Part shown: in pieces, positions 16,220-23,553 of the stretch
Position numbering within the stretch: the stretch's first letter is position 1
Layout: each line of letters begins with the position of its first letter
NCBI GenBank assembly: GCA_030532065.1
Contig: JAUNLW010000014.1
Location: 1 to 33,227 of the forward strand
Origin: Eubacteriales bacterium
GTDB lineage: Bacteria; Bacillota; Clostridia; Saccharofermentanales; DTU023
Reading direction: 5' to 3'
DNA: 33,227 nt
Notes under the pieces: model-generated
Database searches by the model: none
Told to the model about the DNA's origin: nothing
The model's input: only the letters and a program-made list of their open reading frames with translations
Translations under genes and position numbers: made by a program

Positions 16220-16375
16220 TTGGTGGTAATTGGCATTTTATTACTCTATAGTTTTGTACAAACTAATAAGACGAGTTGGAGGAGTCGGGGGTCAACCGAT
16301 TACAGACTCTATGCAAATATGTATTCAGATATTAGTGGCGGACGTGTAAATATTGCTGGTACTTGGCTTCCATAG
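16220..16375 (+). CDS. possible small membrane/secreted peptide (51 aa)
   Basis: An open frame from TTG 16220 (or GTG 16223) to TAG 16375. It reads as a hydrophobic helix, LVVIGILLLYSFV, followed by a polar tail rich in R, S, G and Y that ends NIAGTWLP. The pattern of one export or anchor helix plus a hydrophilic tail is that of a small secreted or membrane peptide. The sequence is distinct from the surrounding A/T-rich DNA. There is no good ribosome binding site, and an in-frame TGA sits at 16208, so it could also be the stump of a larger gene. A strong hairpin directly follows, and the lipoprotein/ABC exporter operon begins 73 bases later. Confidence 0.35.
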   Translation: MVVIGILLLYSFVQTNKTSWRSRGSTDYRLYANMYSDISGGRVNIAGTWLP

Positions 16376-16387
16376 AAAGCCTTTATT

Positions 16388-16415
16388 CACCGAGAGAGTT
16401 TCTTCTCTCTCGGTG
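16388..16415 (+). terminator. perfect 11-bp hairpin before the lipoprotein-ABC operon
   Basis: CACCGAGAGAG (16388-16398), loop TTTCTT, CTCTCTCGGTG (16405-16415), followed by gatttata. It lies between the possible small peptide gene and the ribosome binding site at about 16436. It could be a terminator for the former or an attenuator for the operon downstream. Confidence 0.55.
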
Positions 16416-16448
16416 GATTTATAAAAGATACAAGTAGGAGGTAAGTAT

Positions 16449-17684
16449 ATGTTAAAAAAGAAAGTACTAAGCATTTTTCTAGTTGCAAGCATCGGAATTA
16501 GTTTGGTTGCCTGTACTGAGGAGATTAAGCCAGAGAAGGAATCCGAAACTAGTCCGGCTAGCCTTGTTGCTAGTTTGCCGCAAGAGAACTCAACGCTAGA
16601 CAAGGAGAGTACGGGAGAGCAAGCTACAGAGGAAGAGAAAACGTCAGAGGCTTCTACTACGGATGAGAATCTGGACCTTCAAGCTACTGATTCGGGAGTA
16701 GATCAGGTCAAAATTATACAACCTGAAGATATGGATATGATAAATATTGCTCGTTATGCCCATCAAAGAGATTACATGGAGGCTCTTTATCAAATAAATC
16801 CAGAAGACGAGCTTCAAACTGGCAGTTTTCATAATACTAATTTTTCTGAACAAGATATCGAAACGATTAAATCTGCCTTGCCAGATAACTATAAAATGAG
16901 TAAGGAAGGTCAAATTATTTCACTGCAAGGCGATAAAGGTGCTCTGGTTTTTGGCCAAAACCATAATTTCTCTTACTCAAGACCCAATTGGCAAGGTGAT
17001 GAGTATGGCGAACATGGTTACAAGGCAACTATTAATATCTTGAGTTCTTCCTATATATCCTCCAGACGCGTGTTAACGGTCCCTCAAAACGAAGATTTAC
17101 CTTTTTTGACGAGATCTGAGGCAAAAAAGATGGCTGAGGATTTTTTCGCAAATATAGGCCTGGGATCTTTGATCCTTAAGAGCTTGTATGCGGTAAGAGA
17201 GGCAGAAACAGGAAAACCTTTTTATTACTTAGAATTTATGCAGTGTTTAGAAGGTATTCCGCTTGCCGATGAGCCTAACATTCCTTATTTCCCTGGACCT
17301 GATATGTCGGGTGTTTATAACAAAATTTGTTGTGCCATTGATGAGGAAGGCTTTGCTTATATTACAGCTAATAAGGCTAACCTGGAGAAGACTCATGAAA
17401 TTATTAGTATTATCACTAAAGCAGATATGATTGAGATTGTGAACGCTCAGTTAGATAGTGTCATTGATGGCGTAGGAGAAACCTTTAAGATTGACAGCTT
17501 AGAGTTATTATGGGGCAGTGATGAGGCACGCGCTTTTGGTGAAGATGCTCCACAGGATTATCGATTGAAACCTTATTTTCTCGTGGTTCTACGCTCAACC
17601 GGACCTGACCCTTTGGGTGGTGATCATGGCGATCGCTTTAGACGATGGGTTTATGATGCGCAAACGGGTTCAAGAGTGCAGTGA
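16449..17684 (+). CDS. lipoprotein associated with an ABC exporter
   Basis: 411 residues starting at ATG 16449 behind aggaggtaagtat. The lipoprotein signal is clear: MLKKKVLSIFLVASIGISLVAC with lipobox (L)VAC. It is followed by a low-complexity E/S/T-rich tether (residues about 24-80), which probably spans the cell wall. The globular part has aromatic-rich segments (FGQNHNFSYSRPNW, YYLEFMQCLEGIPLAD) and ends RRWVYDAQTGSRVQ. I do not recognise the family. The last codons overlap the next gene (GTGA), so it is the first gene of a four-gene operon with two membrane proteins and an ATPase, and may sense or capture the exported or toxic molecule. Confidence 0.75.
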   Translation: MLKKKVLSIFLVASIGISLVACTEEIKPEKESETSPASLVASLPQENSTLDKESTGEQATEEEKTSEASTTDENLDLQATDSGVDQVKIIQPEDMDMINIARYAHQRDYMEALYQINPEDELQTGSFHNTNFSEQDIETIKSALPDNYKMSKEGQIISLQGDKGALVFGQNHNFSYSRPNWQGDEYGEHGYKATINILSSSYISSRRVLTVPQNEDLPFLTRSEAKKMAEDFFANIGLGSLILKSLYAVREAETGKPFYYLEFMQCLEGIPLADEPNIPYFPGPDMSGVYNKICCAIDEEGFAYITANKANLEKTHEIISIITKADMIEIVNAQLDSVIDGVGETFKIDSLELLWGSDEARAFGEDAPQDYRLKPYFLVVLRSTGPDPLGGDHGDRFRRWVYDAQTGSRVQ

Positions 17685-18493
17685 AGAATTTACTTAAGAC
17701 AGATTCATATAGAGCCTTTAGCAGCTTTATGCCATGGCTGGCTCTTTGCTTATTTAGCTTGTCGCGACTTAGTGTGGCCATGCCTGAATTTCTTTCTGTT
17801 GTTAGACAAAATCCAGTGCAAGGATATGACATTGCCGCATCTAATGGCTATCTATATTATTCAAGCTTTTTCTTAAGTGCTGCGGTTAATATTTTTGCGG
17901 TTTCCATTTCTTGCTTACCGTATGCCATGGCGTACTTAGAGGATAAGCAAAGTGATTATGATCGCTATTTTATATCCCGAACCGACATCAAGAGATACAG
18001 CCTTTCAAAATTTGTTATAAATCTGCTGGCTACAGTTTTTGTTGCTTTCCTTGGTTATCTCTTAGCAGTTCTTGTCTTCATCTTGCTTTGTGGTGGCCAA
18101 GCAGGCCAAATCATGCAGGGAGATGGTAGTAGCCTAACGAGAGCAATAGCTAGTAAGTCTCCTATAAACTATATACTCTTACTGAGTCTATATTCTTCTT
18201 TGTATTGTGGGATGTGGAGTAGCTTTGTCTTAGCAATTAGTAGCTATTTAGAAAACTTATATATTATCTTTGCTTTAACCTATGCGGGTGTACTAGTTAC
18301 GGGAAAATTAAAGTTAACCAAATTTGCCTTGCCTATGTTTTCAAAGCTAGCAATGAGAGGAGCTTGGCTGGGGGTGGAAGGAGTACCTTTCTCGCTTGCC
18401 ATGTTACTTAATATTGTTCAATACATTGTTATCTATGTGGTGCTTTTTGCCTTGTTTTACAAAAGAGTCAGGCTTAATTTTGAAAGAAAGTGA
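17681..18493 (+). CDS. ABC-2-type membrane protein 1
   Basis: A 270-residue protein with about six membrane helices (for example FMPWLALCLFSLSRL, VNIFAVSISCLPYAM, NLLATVFVAFLGYLLAVLVF and IVQYIVIYVVLFALFY). It starts at a GTG that overlaps the lipoprotein stop. The segment after the second helix, EDKQSDYDRYFISRTDIKRY, is the kind of cytoplasmic loop that contacts the ATPase in ABC-2 exporters. It and the next protein are probably two halves of the exporter channel. No substrate can be read from the sequence; bacteriocin immunity or peptide export systems have this layout. Confidence 0.7.
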   Translation: MKNLLKTDSYRAFSSFMPWLALCLFSLSRLSVAMPEFLSVVRQNPVQGYDIAASNGYLYYSSFFLSAAVNIFAVSISCLPYAMAYLEDKQSDYDRYFISRTDIKRYSLSKFVINLLATVFVAFLGYLLAVLVFILLCGGQAGQIMQGDGSSLTRAIASKSPINYILLLSLYSSLYCGMWSSFVLAISSYLENLYIIFALTYAGVLVTGKLKLTKFALPMFSKLAMRGAWLGVEGVPFSLAMLLNIVQYIVIYVVLFALFYKRVRLNFERK

Positions 18494-19365
18494 GTTCCGC
18501 TGTGAAAACTAGCTTTAGTTATACCAGGAATCGACTGACGCAACTCATCAAGAGTAAACAGTTTATTGCATTTTTAATCTTTGCTGTTGCGAATATCATG
18601 GCCGTAATATTACCACTGCGTAGGATGTGCTCAGATGTGGGCTACCGAATAGGTTTTGGCTATTTTCCTCTCCTAATTTGTGGTGAGCATAATACTTTTC
18701 TTTTGATAGGCGCAGCCCTGTTGTTTGCCGATGCTCCATTTATAAAGCCTCTAACACCTTATGAGCTAATTAGATCTAACAGGAAGTCACTTTTTATTGG
18801 GCATTGCATTTATATAATTTTACTGTCGGTGTTATACATTTTATTTATTTTTGTTGTTAGCTTTTTACTACTGATCCCTTATGTCACTGCTGTTGAGGGC
18901 TGGGGCAAGTTGATTAGCTCAGTTTTTTTGGCAAATTTAGATTGGCAATACTCTCTTGGCTTTTTTAAGTATAAAACTGTTTTGTTTAACAATTTCACGC
19001 CACTGGGACTTTTATGGCGTACAGTATTGATGAACTTTTTGCAGTATTGTCTTTTAGGCTTTGCCATGCAGGCATTGGCGCTTAATTTCCCAAAAAGGAA
19101 ATTTGTGCAGGGTGTTTTTACTCTTGCGTATATATTTTCCCCTCACGTTGCCCGAGCCTTTGGGTCTATGAGCTGGTATAAATTTTTGCCTGCCTCCTGG
19201 CTGGAAATGTTTCTCTTAGATTTTAGAAACTCTTCTGGTGGCAAATTGATTACTTTAAATGGGGCCTATTTCGTATTGTTAGCAATAATCGGCTTAGCTG
19301 TAATTTTGTCACTTGGTCCTGTAAGTAAAGAAGACATTTATAATTACTTAGGAGAGAGCAGATGA
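18490..19365 (+). CDS. ABC-2-type membrane protein 2
   Basis: A 291-residue hydrophobic protein overlapping its neighbours by 4 bases on both sides (GTGA at the start, ATGA at the end). Hydrophobic helices include FIAFLIFAVANIMAVILPL, LLIGAALLFADAPFI and IYIILLSVLYILFIFVVSFL, and PYELIRSNRKSLFIGH resembles an ATPase-contact loop. It is the companion of the protein at 17681-18493. The tight overlaps imply equal synthesis of the two subunits and the ATPase. The family is not identified beyond ABC-2-like. Confidence 0.7.
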   Translation: MSSAVKTSFSYTRNRLTQLIKSKQFIAFLIFAVANIMAVILPLRRMCSDVGYRIGFGYFPLLICGEHNTFLLIGAALLFADAPFIKPLTPYELIRSNRKSLFIGHCIYIILLSVLYILFIFVVSFLLLIPYVTAVEGWGKLISSVFLANLDWQYSLGFFKYKTVLFNNFTPLGLLWRTVLMNFLQYCLLGFAMQALALNFPKRKFVQGVFTLAYIFSPHVARAFGSMSWYKFLPASWLEMFLLDFRNSSGGKLITLNGAYFVLLAIIGLAVILSLGPVSKEDIYNYLGESR

Positions 19366-20000
19366 ATAACATTGTTGAAGTACAAAACGTCTCAAAAAGT
19401 TATGACAAACAAAAAGTCCTGAAAAATGTCAGCGTAAACTTTGCCGAGCAAGCGATTCATGGTCTGGTTGGCAGAAATGGGTCAGGTAAGACCATGCTCC
19501 TTGAGTCTATACTTGGTCTTATTTCTTGTGATGAGGGCAAGATTTTAGTGAGGGGACAAGAAGTTGGTAAGGATTTTGACTTTCCTCCGAATGTAGGGAT
19601 GCTTATTGAAAGGCCAGGATTTCTACCATACGAAACAGGTAAGCGGAACTTAAAAATGCTCGCTATGATTAGCGGAAAGATTTCTATGGCAGAAATAGAT
19701 CATGCTATTCGACTAGTGGGGCTTGATCCTGCAGACAAGAAAAAGGTGAGTGAGTATTCTCTTGGGATGAGGCAGCGTTTGGGTATTGCTCAAGCCATTA
19801 TGGAAAACCCTGAACTTCTTATTCTAGATGAACCCTTATCTGGCCTAGACACTAATGGTGTTAAAGAAATGCATAAGGTCTTTAGGGATCTCCGCAACCA
19901 AGGCAAAACGATTCTTATAGCTACCCATAGTCAAGAGGATATTTCCAACCTTTGCGATACCGTACATCGCATGGAATTAGGTAAAATCACTAAGCTGTAG
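19362..20000 (+). CDS. ABC exporter ATP-binding protein
   Basis: A 212-residue single-domain ATPase. Walker A GRNGSGKT (residues about 39-46), Q-loop region VGMLIERPGFLPYETGKRNL, signature YSLGMRQRLGIAQAI, Walker B LLILDEPLSGLD and H-loop ATHSQED are all intact. The 'SLGMRQR' signature and small size are typical of bacitracin-, lantibiotic- or gliding-type exporters. It starts within the preceding stop (ATGA) and drives the two membrane proteins before it. The end of the gene is a 20-bp direct duplication: the last codons and stop are copied just after the stop codon. Confidence 0.93.
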   Translation: MNNIVEVQNVSKSYDKQKVLKNVSVNFAEQAIHGLVGRNGSGKTMLLESILGLISCDEGKILVRGQEVGKDFDFPPNVGMLIERPGFLPYETGKRNLKMLAMISGKISMAEIDHAIRLVGLDPADKKKVSEYSLGMRQRLGIAQAIMENPELLILDEPLSGLDTNGVKEMHKVFRDLRNQGKTILIATHSQEDISNLCDTVHRMELGKITKL

Positions 20001-20028
20001 GTAAACTCACTAAGCTATAGGTAAAATA
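19981..20028 (+). repeat. 20-bp direct duplication at the ATPase stop codon
   Basis: 19981-20000 and 20001-20020 have the same 20-base sequence except for two substitutions (GTAAAATCACTAAGCTGTAG in the first). A third partial copy GTAAAAT follows. The repeat unit ends exactly with the stop codon. Confidence 0.9.
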
Positions 20029-20120
20029 AAAAATGTAGTACCCAGCCAAATTGCAATACATTTGCCAAGCTATTTGCGCTAGACTTAATAGGCCCAATCC
20101 TAAGCAGAGGAGTCTAATCT

Positions 20121-20936
20121 ATGCTCAAATATGTCATTGTAGCCATCTTGTTGTTTTGCTCTGGCTTTGTGGATTCAATTGCTGGAGGTGGTGGCCTTAT
20201 TTCTTTACCTGCCTTTCTCCTGGCTGGCCTGCCGCCACATATGGCCCTGGCAACGAACAAATTCTCCTCCTCTATTGGTACTACAGCCTCTACGGCCCGC
20301 TTCTTTTTGCAGGGCTACATGCATAGGGATGCTTTTGTATATATCGTATTGGCCTTGGGTGGCGCTCACCTGGGATCCAGTTTGGCTGTGCGGATTCCTG
20401 AGCGTTATTTCCAATATCTCATGCTAATTATTCTGCCTATCGTGGCTGCTGTTTCTTTTTATAGCGATCGCGTGAGGAGGAATAAGTCTGTCCAAGACGG
20501 TGAGGGTGAGCTAATATCTATGGACTCGACAACTATGCCAGTAGCGCCTGTTTTCTTTGCCGGACTTACGAAAAAACAATTTTTCATTGCTGCTGCCTCG
20601 GCTCTTGTCGTGGGTACTTACGACGGATTTTATGGCCCAGGCACGGGGACCTTCCTGATTCTTCTGCTGACTCAAGTGGCTCATATAGATGTCAGACGCT
20701 CGGCCGCTACAACCAAAGCTATCAATCTTTCATCTAATATAGGGAGCCTGATCTTTTTCCTGGGCACTAATCTGATTGATTATCGCCTTGGCTTAGTAGG
20801 GGCTGCGTTCAGCCTCTTAGGGCACTACTTGGGATCCGGCCTGGTTATTAAGGATGGACAGAAGTATGTGAGACCATTGATAATTGTGGTGCTCATTCTT
20901 TTATTTATTAAGGTGATTTCGGACTTGTTAGCCTAA
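20121..20936 (+). CDS. TauE/SafE-family membrane permease
   Basis: A 271-residue protein starting at ATG 20121 (gcagaggag upstream). The family hallmark is at the N-terminus: SGFVDSIAGGGGLISLPAFL, then LPPHMALATNKFSSSIGTT, which is repeated in inverted topology in the second half (GTYDGFYGPGTGTFLILLL, then RRSAATTKAINLSSNIGSL). About eight membrane helices are predicted. Members export sulfite, sulfoacetate or other small organosulfur anions, or take up such compounds; the substrate here is unknown. It stands alone: the preceding operon ends 121 bases upstream and a glpK stump in the opposite direction follows directly. Length and motifs are normal. Confidence 0.9.
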   Translation: MLKYVIVAILLFCSGFVDSIAGGGGLISLPAFLLAGLPPHMALATNKFSSSIGTTASTARFFLQGYMHRDAFVYIVLALGGAHLGSSLAVRIPERYFQYLMLIILPIVAAVSFYSDRVRRNKSVQDGEGELISMDSTTMPVAPVFFAGLTKKQFFIAAASALVVGTYDGFYGPGTGTFLILLLTQVAHIDVRRSAATTKAINLSSNIGSLIFFLGTNLIDYRLGLVGAAFSLLGHYLGSGLVIKDGQKYVRPLIIVVLILLFIKVISDLLA

Positions 20937-21044
20937 GGAAGTGGACCAGATCTCATTAGGGTTATGCTTAACCCAGCCGGGATTAGGAAAAAACTGGGTA
21001 AGGTTCTTCTGCGCGATCGACTTGACCTCACCATGCTTATTAAA
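20937..21044 (-). pseudogene. glpK: remnant of glycerol kinase, N-terminal region
   Basis: The minus-strand frame encodes FNKHGEVKSIAQKNLTQFFP followed by NPGWVKHNPNEIWST. This matches the conserved stretch near the N-terminus of glycerol kinases (DHEG-IVSVAQKEFTQIFP, KPGWVEHDPMEIW) over about 36 codons. The catalytic DQGTTSSR segment before it and the remaining 450 or so residues are absent, and the frame ends inside the 3' end of the tauE-like gene. It is a deletion remnant, and the identification rests on recognition from memory. Confidence 0.75.
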
Positions 21045-21174
21045 AAGGTATTTTTGCGAAAACTGAATGTTGTGCTTAAGACAGCAAGACCATAAAATTA
21101 GGTCAAGAGTTATGGTGTTCCGTGAGCCAAGAAGAGCATTTTTGATGACAGAAGTCAGAAATGAGGGAAGGATA

Positions 21175-21903
21175 ATGAAAGAGAAAAATTTAAAATCGTA
21201 CGAGATTAAACAAAAAGAATTTGATAAATTTAACCCGCCAAAGGACGTAGTGTGCTGCCCCCGTGGACGAGCCTCAGTCCGAGACAAATTAGACGACTAC
21301 GCTGTAGCAGCTGTAGAGCTTTATGGACTTATCTCCATGCAGGACTTTGTCGATCTTTATAACGATTATTGTGATGACGACAAAGAGCTCACAGATATTG
21401 ATGAGATGCATATCCTGCTGCTACCCCGGGTGTTGAAAAACGAGAAATATTTCTTCTACGATGGCTACCTTTGCCATTCCATATTACGGCTTAACAAGAC
21501 CTTAATACAAGATCTTATTAGTGCTCAAGCCAATAAGGAACGCTATCTTCCGCCGAAAGAAGAGTTTTTATCTTATAAAGACGCCATATATAGCTTGAGT
21601 GACAAATGGGAATATGTACTGGATTTTTTTGAAGATTACTTTGACAAGGATAGTAATGCTCATCGCAAAAACAAAAATTTTATTGAAAATTTTTTCAGCG
21701 AGTTTGTTGAAGCGATGGTTTTCTCAAAGGTCTATTTTGATTTTAGTTTATTCACAGAGATTTTTGACGAATATGGAATCATTTTTAATAGTCAAGAAGA
21801 AATCCAGATTTTTTTTAAATTAGTCATGGATGCCTATAACGACAGTAGAATTTGGTACAACAAAGGGTTTTCACCTCGAGCGCTGTCTGATAGATTTAAA
21901 TAA
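21175..21903 (+). CDS. hypothetical protein, possibly truncated at the C-terminus
   Basis: A 242-residue soluble protein. I choose ATG 21175 (gggaaggata just upstream) over upstream starts in the same frame that reach back to 21067 and read as non-protein. The sequence is rich in D, E, Y and F, with segments LYGLISMQDFVDLYNDYCDD and FFKLVMDAYNDSRIWYNKGF plus SPRAL near the end. These resemble, from memory, the alpha-helical region of Firmicute proteins that often precedes a SEC-C zinc motif, but no such motif is seen. Directly after the TAA the same frame stays open for 31 more codons (acidic, 21904-21999), so a nonsense mutation may have shortened it. Function unknown. Confidence 0.55.
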   Translation: MKEKNLKSYEIKQKEFDKFNPPKDVVCCPRGRASVRDKLDDYAVAAVELYGLISMQDFVDLYNDYCDDDKELTDIDEMHILLLPRVLKNEKYFFYDGYLCHSILRLNKTLIQDLISAQANKERYLPPKEEFLSYKDAIYSLSDKWEYVLDFFEDYFDKDSNAHRKNKNFIENFFSEFVEAMVFSKVYFDFSLFTEIFDEYGIIFNSQEEIQIFFKLVMDAYNDSRIWYNKGFSPRALSDRFK

Positions 21904-21958
21904 TCTATGTTTGAAGATGACAGGCTGCTTTCCCTTGCGGAAGAAGTTGAAGACAACG

Positions 21959-23074
21959 ATGGCTCTAATGAACTTACTTATTCTCAGAAAAAAGAGTAGC
22001 AAGATTGCGGTCATGATACTTATTATTTTTGCCCTGGGTATAGTCGTCTGGGGAGGGTTTACAATTATCGCCTACGAGAAAAACGTGAACCAACGTTTTG
22101 AAAGCTATCCACCTCTAATGCTGCAGGTGGAAGATTTTGCGGGGCTAAATCGTACCAGGTATGTTTTTACTTCGAATAAAGGACAAAAGCTGATCGGCTA
22201 TATGTACAGTTTCGGAGAAAATCCCAAGGGAATCGTGGTAATCGCCCATGGCTTTGGAGGAGGTGGCCACAATTCATATATGGATTGCGCAAATTATTTT
22301 GCCCAACATGGATACGCTGTCTTTGCCTACGACGCAACCGGTAACGATGAGAGTGAGGGAAAAGGGGTAGGCGGGATTCCTCAGGGGGTTGTCGATCTAA
22401 ACCATGTAATTTCTTTTATAGAAGAAGATGATCGCTTCCCCGATCTGCCTATTTTTCTCTTCGGACACAGCTGGGGAGCTTACAGTGTTTGCAGTGTTTT
22501 GCAGCTGCATCCGGAGGTAAAGGCGGTGATCGCCTGCTCTGGTTGCAATCGTGCGTCAGATGTTTTTGAAGTGGGCGCCAAAATGGAGTTGGGCAATTTT
22601 GCCTATACCATGACGCCCTTTGTCCGCCTATACGAGCAAATAAAATATGGTGAATATGCGAGCCTTACTGCTATGGATGGCTTTGAGGCAAGTCAGGCAG
22701 CCGTCATGATCGTGCATAGCACGGATGACACTACTGTGCCGCCTTCCTATGGCTATGACCAGTATTACGAAAAGTACAAAGACGATCCGCGCTTTATTTT
22801 TACAAGCCTGCAGGATCGTGGACACGATGTGATGTACGACAGCAGAAATACCTATAAAGAGGAGTTCAATAAAGGATTTGACCAATGGCTAAAGACGCTC
22901 GCTTACGACCACAAAGCGAAAGGCAACCAGGAGCGCTTTGCTGCCGATAAAGCGGCATATATCAACAGTTACCTGGACAGGCAGAAATGGTCAGATCGAC
23001 TGGACAAAGACTTGTTTCAAGAGTTTGTCAATTTTTACGACCAATACGCTGCTGCTACACTTCAGCTGCCCTAA
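21959..23074 (+). CDS. membrane-anchored alpha/beta hydrolase
   Basis: About 371 residues. An N-terminal anchor helix (VMILIIFALGIVVWGGFTII) precedes an extracytoplasmic serine hydrolase domain: oxyanion region VIAHGFGGGGHNSY, a DATGNDESEG loop, nucleophile elbow GHSWGAYS, catalytic aspartate in HSTDDTTVP and histidine in LQDRGHDVMYD. These are typical of 'lysophospholipase-like' or YqiA/YitV-type hydrolases; the substrate is unknown. The start is uncertain: ATG 21959 and ATG 21968 fit the membrane anchor, with only a weak ribosome site (gaagaagttgaag). The frame opens at 21830 inside the previous gene, which I do not take as coding. Its 3' end overlaps a gene remnant on the other strand. Confidence 0.82.
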   Translation: MALMNLLILRKKSSKIAVMILIIFALGIVVWGGFTIIAYEKNVNQRFESYPPLMLQVEDFAGLNRTRYVFTSNKGQKLIGYMYSFGENPKGIVVIAHGFGGGGHNSYMDCANYFAQHGYAVFAYDATGNDESEGKGVGGIPQGVVDLNHVISFIEEDDRFPDLPIFLFGHSWGAYSVCSVLQLHPEVKAVIACSGCNRASDVFEVGAKMELGNFAYTMTPFVRLYEQIKYGEYASLTAMDGFEASQAAVMIVHSTDDTTVPPSYGYDQYYEKYKDDPRFIFTSLQDRGHDVMYDSRNTYKEEFNKGFDQWLKTLAYDHKAKGNQERFAADKAAYINSYLDRQKWSDRLDKDLFQEFVNFYDQYAAATLQLP

Positions 23075-23243
23075 TTATAGTATCTTCTTTGGGTGATACA
23101 GTAAGCTTAGCGTGTTCGGTATAGCTTTCTTTCTGAAAACAGATGACATTGTAAGGGTTATCTTCCATTTGCGGCAGCCAGTAAATGATAAACTCATTTA
23201 TCTCTTTATCATTCAACCCGAGGAACTTTAGCTTTTCTTCCAA
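23055..23243 (-). pseudogene. remnant of a secreted Gram-positive protein's C-terminal domain
   Basis: The minus-strand frame reads LEEKLKFLGLNDKEINEFII, YWLPQMEDNPYNVICFQKES, then AKLTVSPKEDTIIR. From memory this resembles a conserved module near the C-terminus of uncharacterised surface lipoproteins of Clostridia (LGLNE-E-NEFIVYWLP...NPYNLI-F...L-V-P-PDT-IRV). The module stops abruptly at IIRAAEV, the upstream frame meets a TAG within about 12 codons, and there is no start or signal peptide. It is a fragment, and its 3' end lies in the hydrolase gene's end, which suggests a deletion joint there. Confidence 0.5.
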
Positions 23244-23349
23244 AATAAAAGCTGGGCATTGTGCTTCAGATAGCTAGGTTATGAGATTAGATTTATTTCG
23301 TCACATAAGGTGAACATTAAGTGTAACTTAAGCATAACTTGAGAAAAAA

Positions 23350-23396
23350 GGGATGCTTCTGTCACTTTTGTAATATGAGGTATCCCCTTATTTTTA
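23350..23396 (+). terminator. Rho-independent terminator
   Basis: GGGATGC (23350-23356) pairs with GTATCCC (23380-23386), one G-T pair included, followed by CTTATTTTT. An A-run precedes the stem, so it may work in both directions. It separates the hydrolase/remnant region from the peroxiredoxin. The rest of 23244-23553 holds only the promoter listed next. Confidence 0.6.
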
Positions 23397-23431
23397 ATAG
23401 AAAAAATGTTCACATTTGTTACTTTTAGCTT

Positions 23432-23460
23432 TTGTTATCGGAAAAGCCGTGCAATATGAT
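23432..23460 (+). promoter_or_regulatory. probable promoter of the Sec-peroxiredoxin gene
   Basis: TTGTTA (23432-23437), a 17-base spacer and TATGAT (23455-23460) match the sigma-A consensus at 4/6 and 5/6. Transcription would start near 23467, about 87 bases before ATG 23554. I see no PerR box with correct spacing. Confidence 0.55.
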
Positions 23461-23553
23461 CGGAAATCACGTATTATAAATCATAAAGATTCGGAAGTAG
23501 AATCAGGCAAAAGTCATGTATAGTTTGCCTAACCTATTTTAAGGAGGATCTAT

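Noticed and set aside
23466..23490. PerR/Fur-like box upstream of the peroxiredoxin
   Set aside because: TATTATAAATCATAA resembles the consensus but half-site spacing is 2 bases short; it may be chance in A/T-rich DNA.
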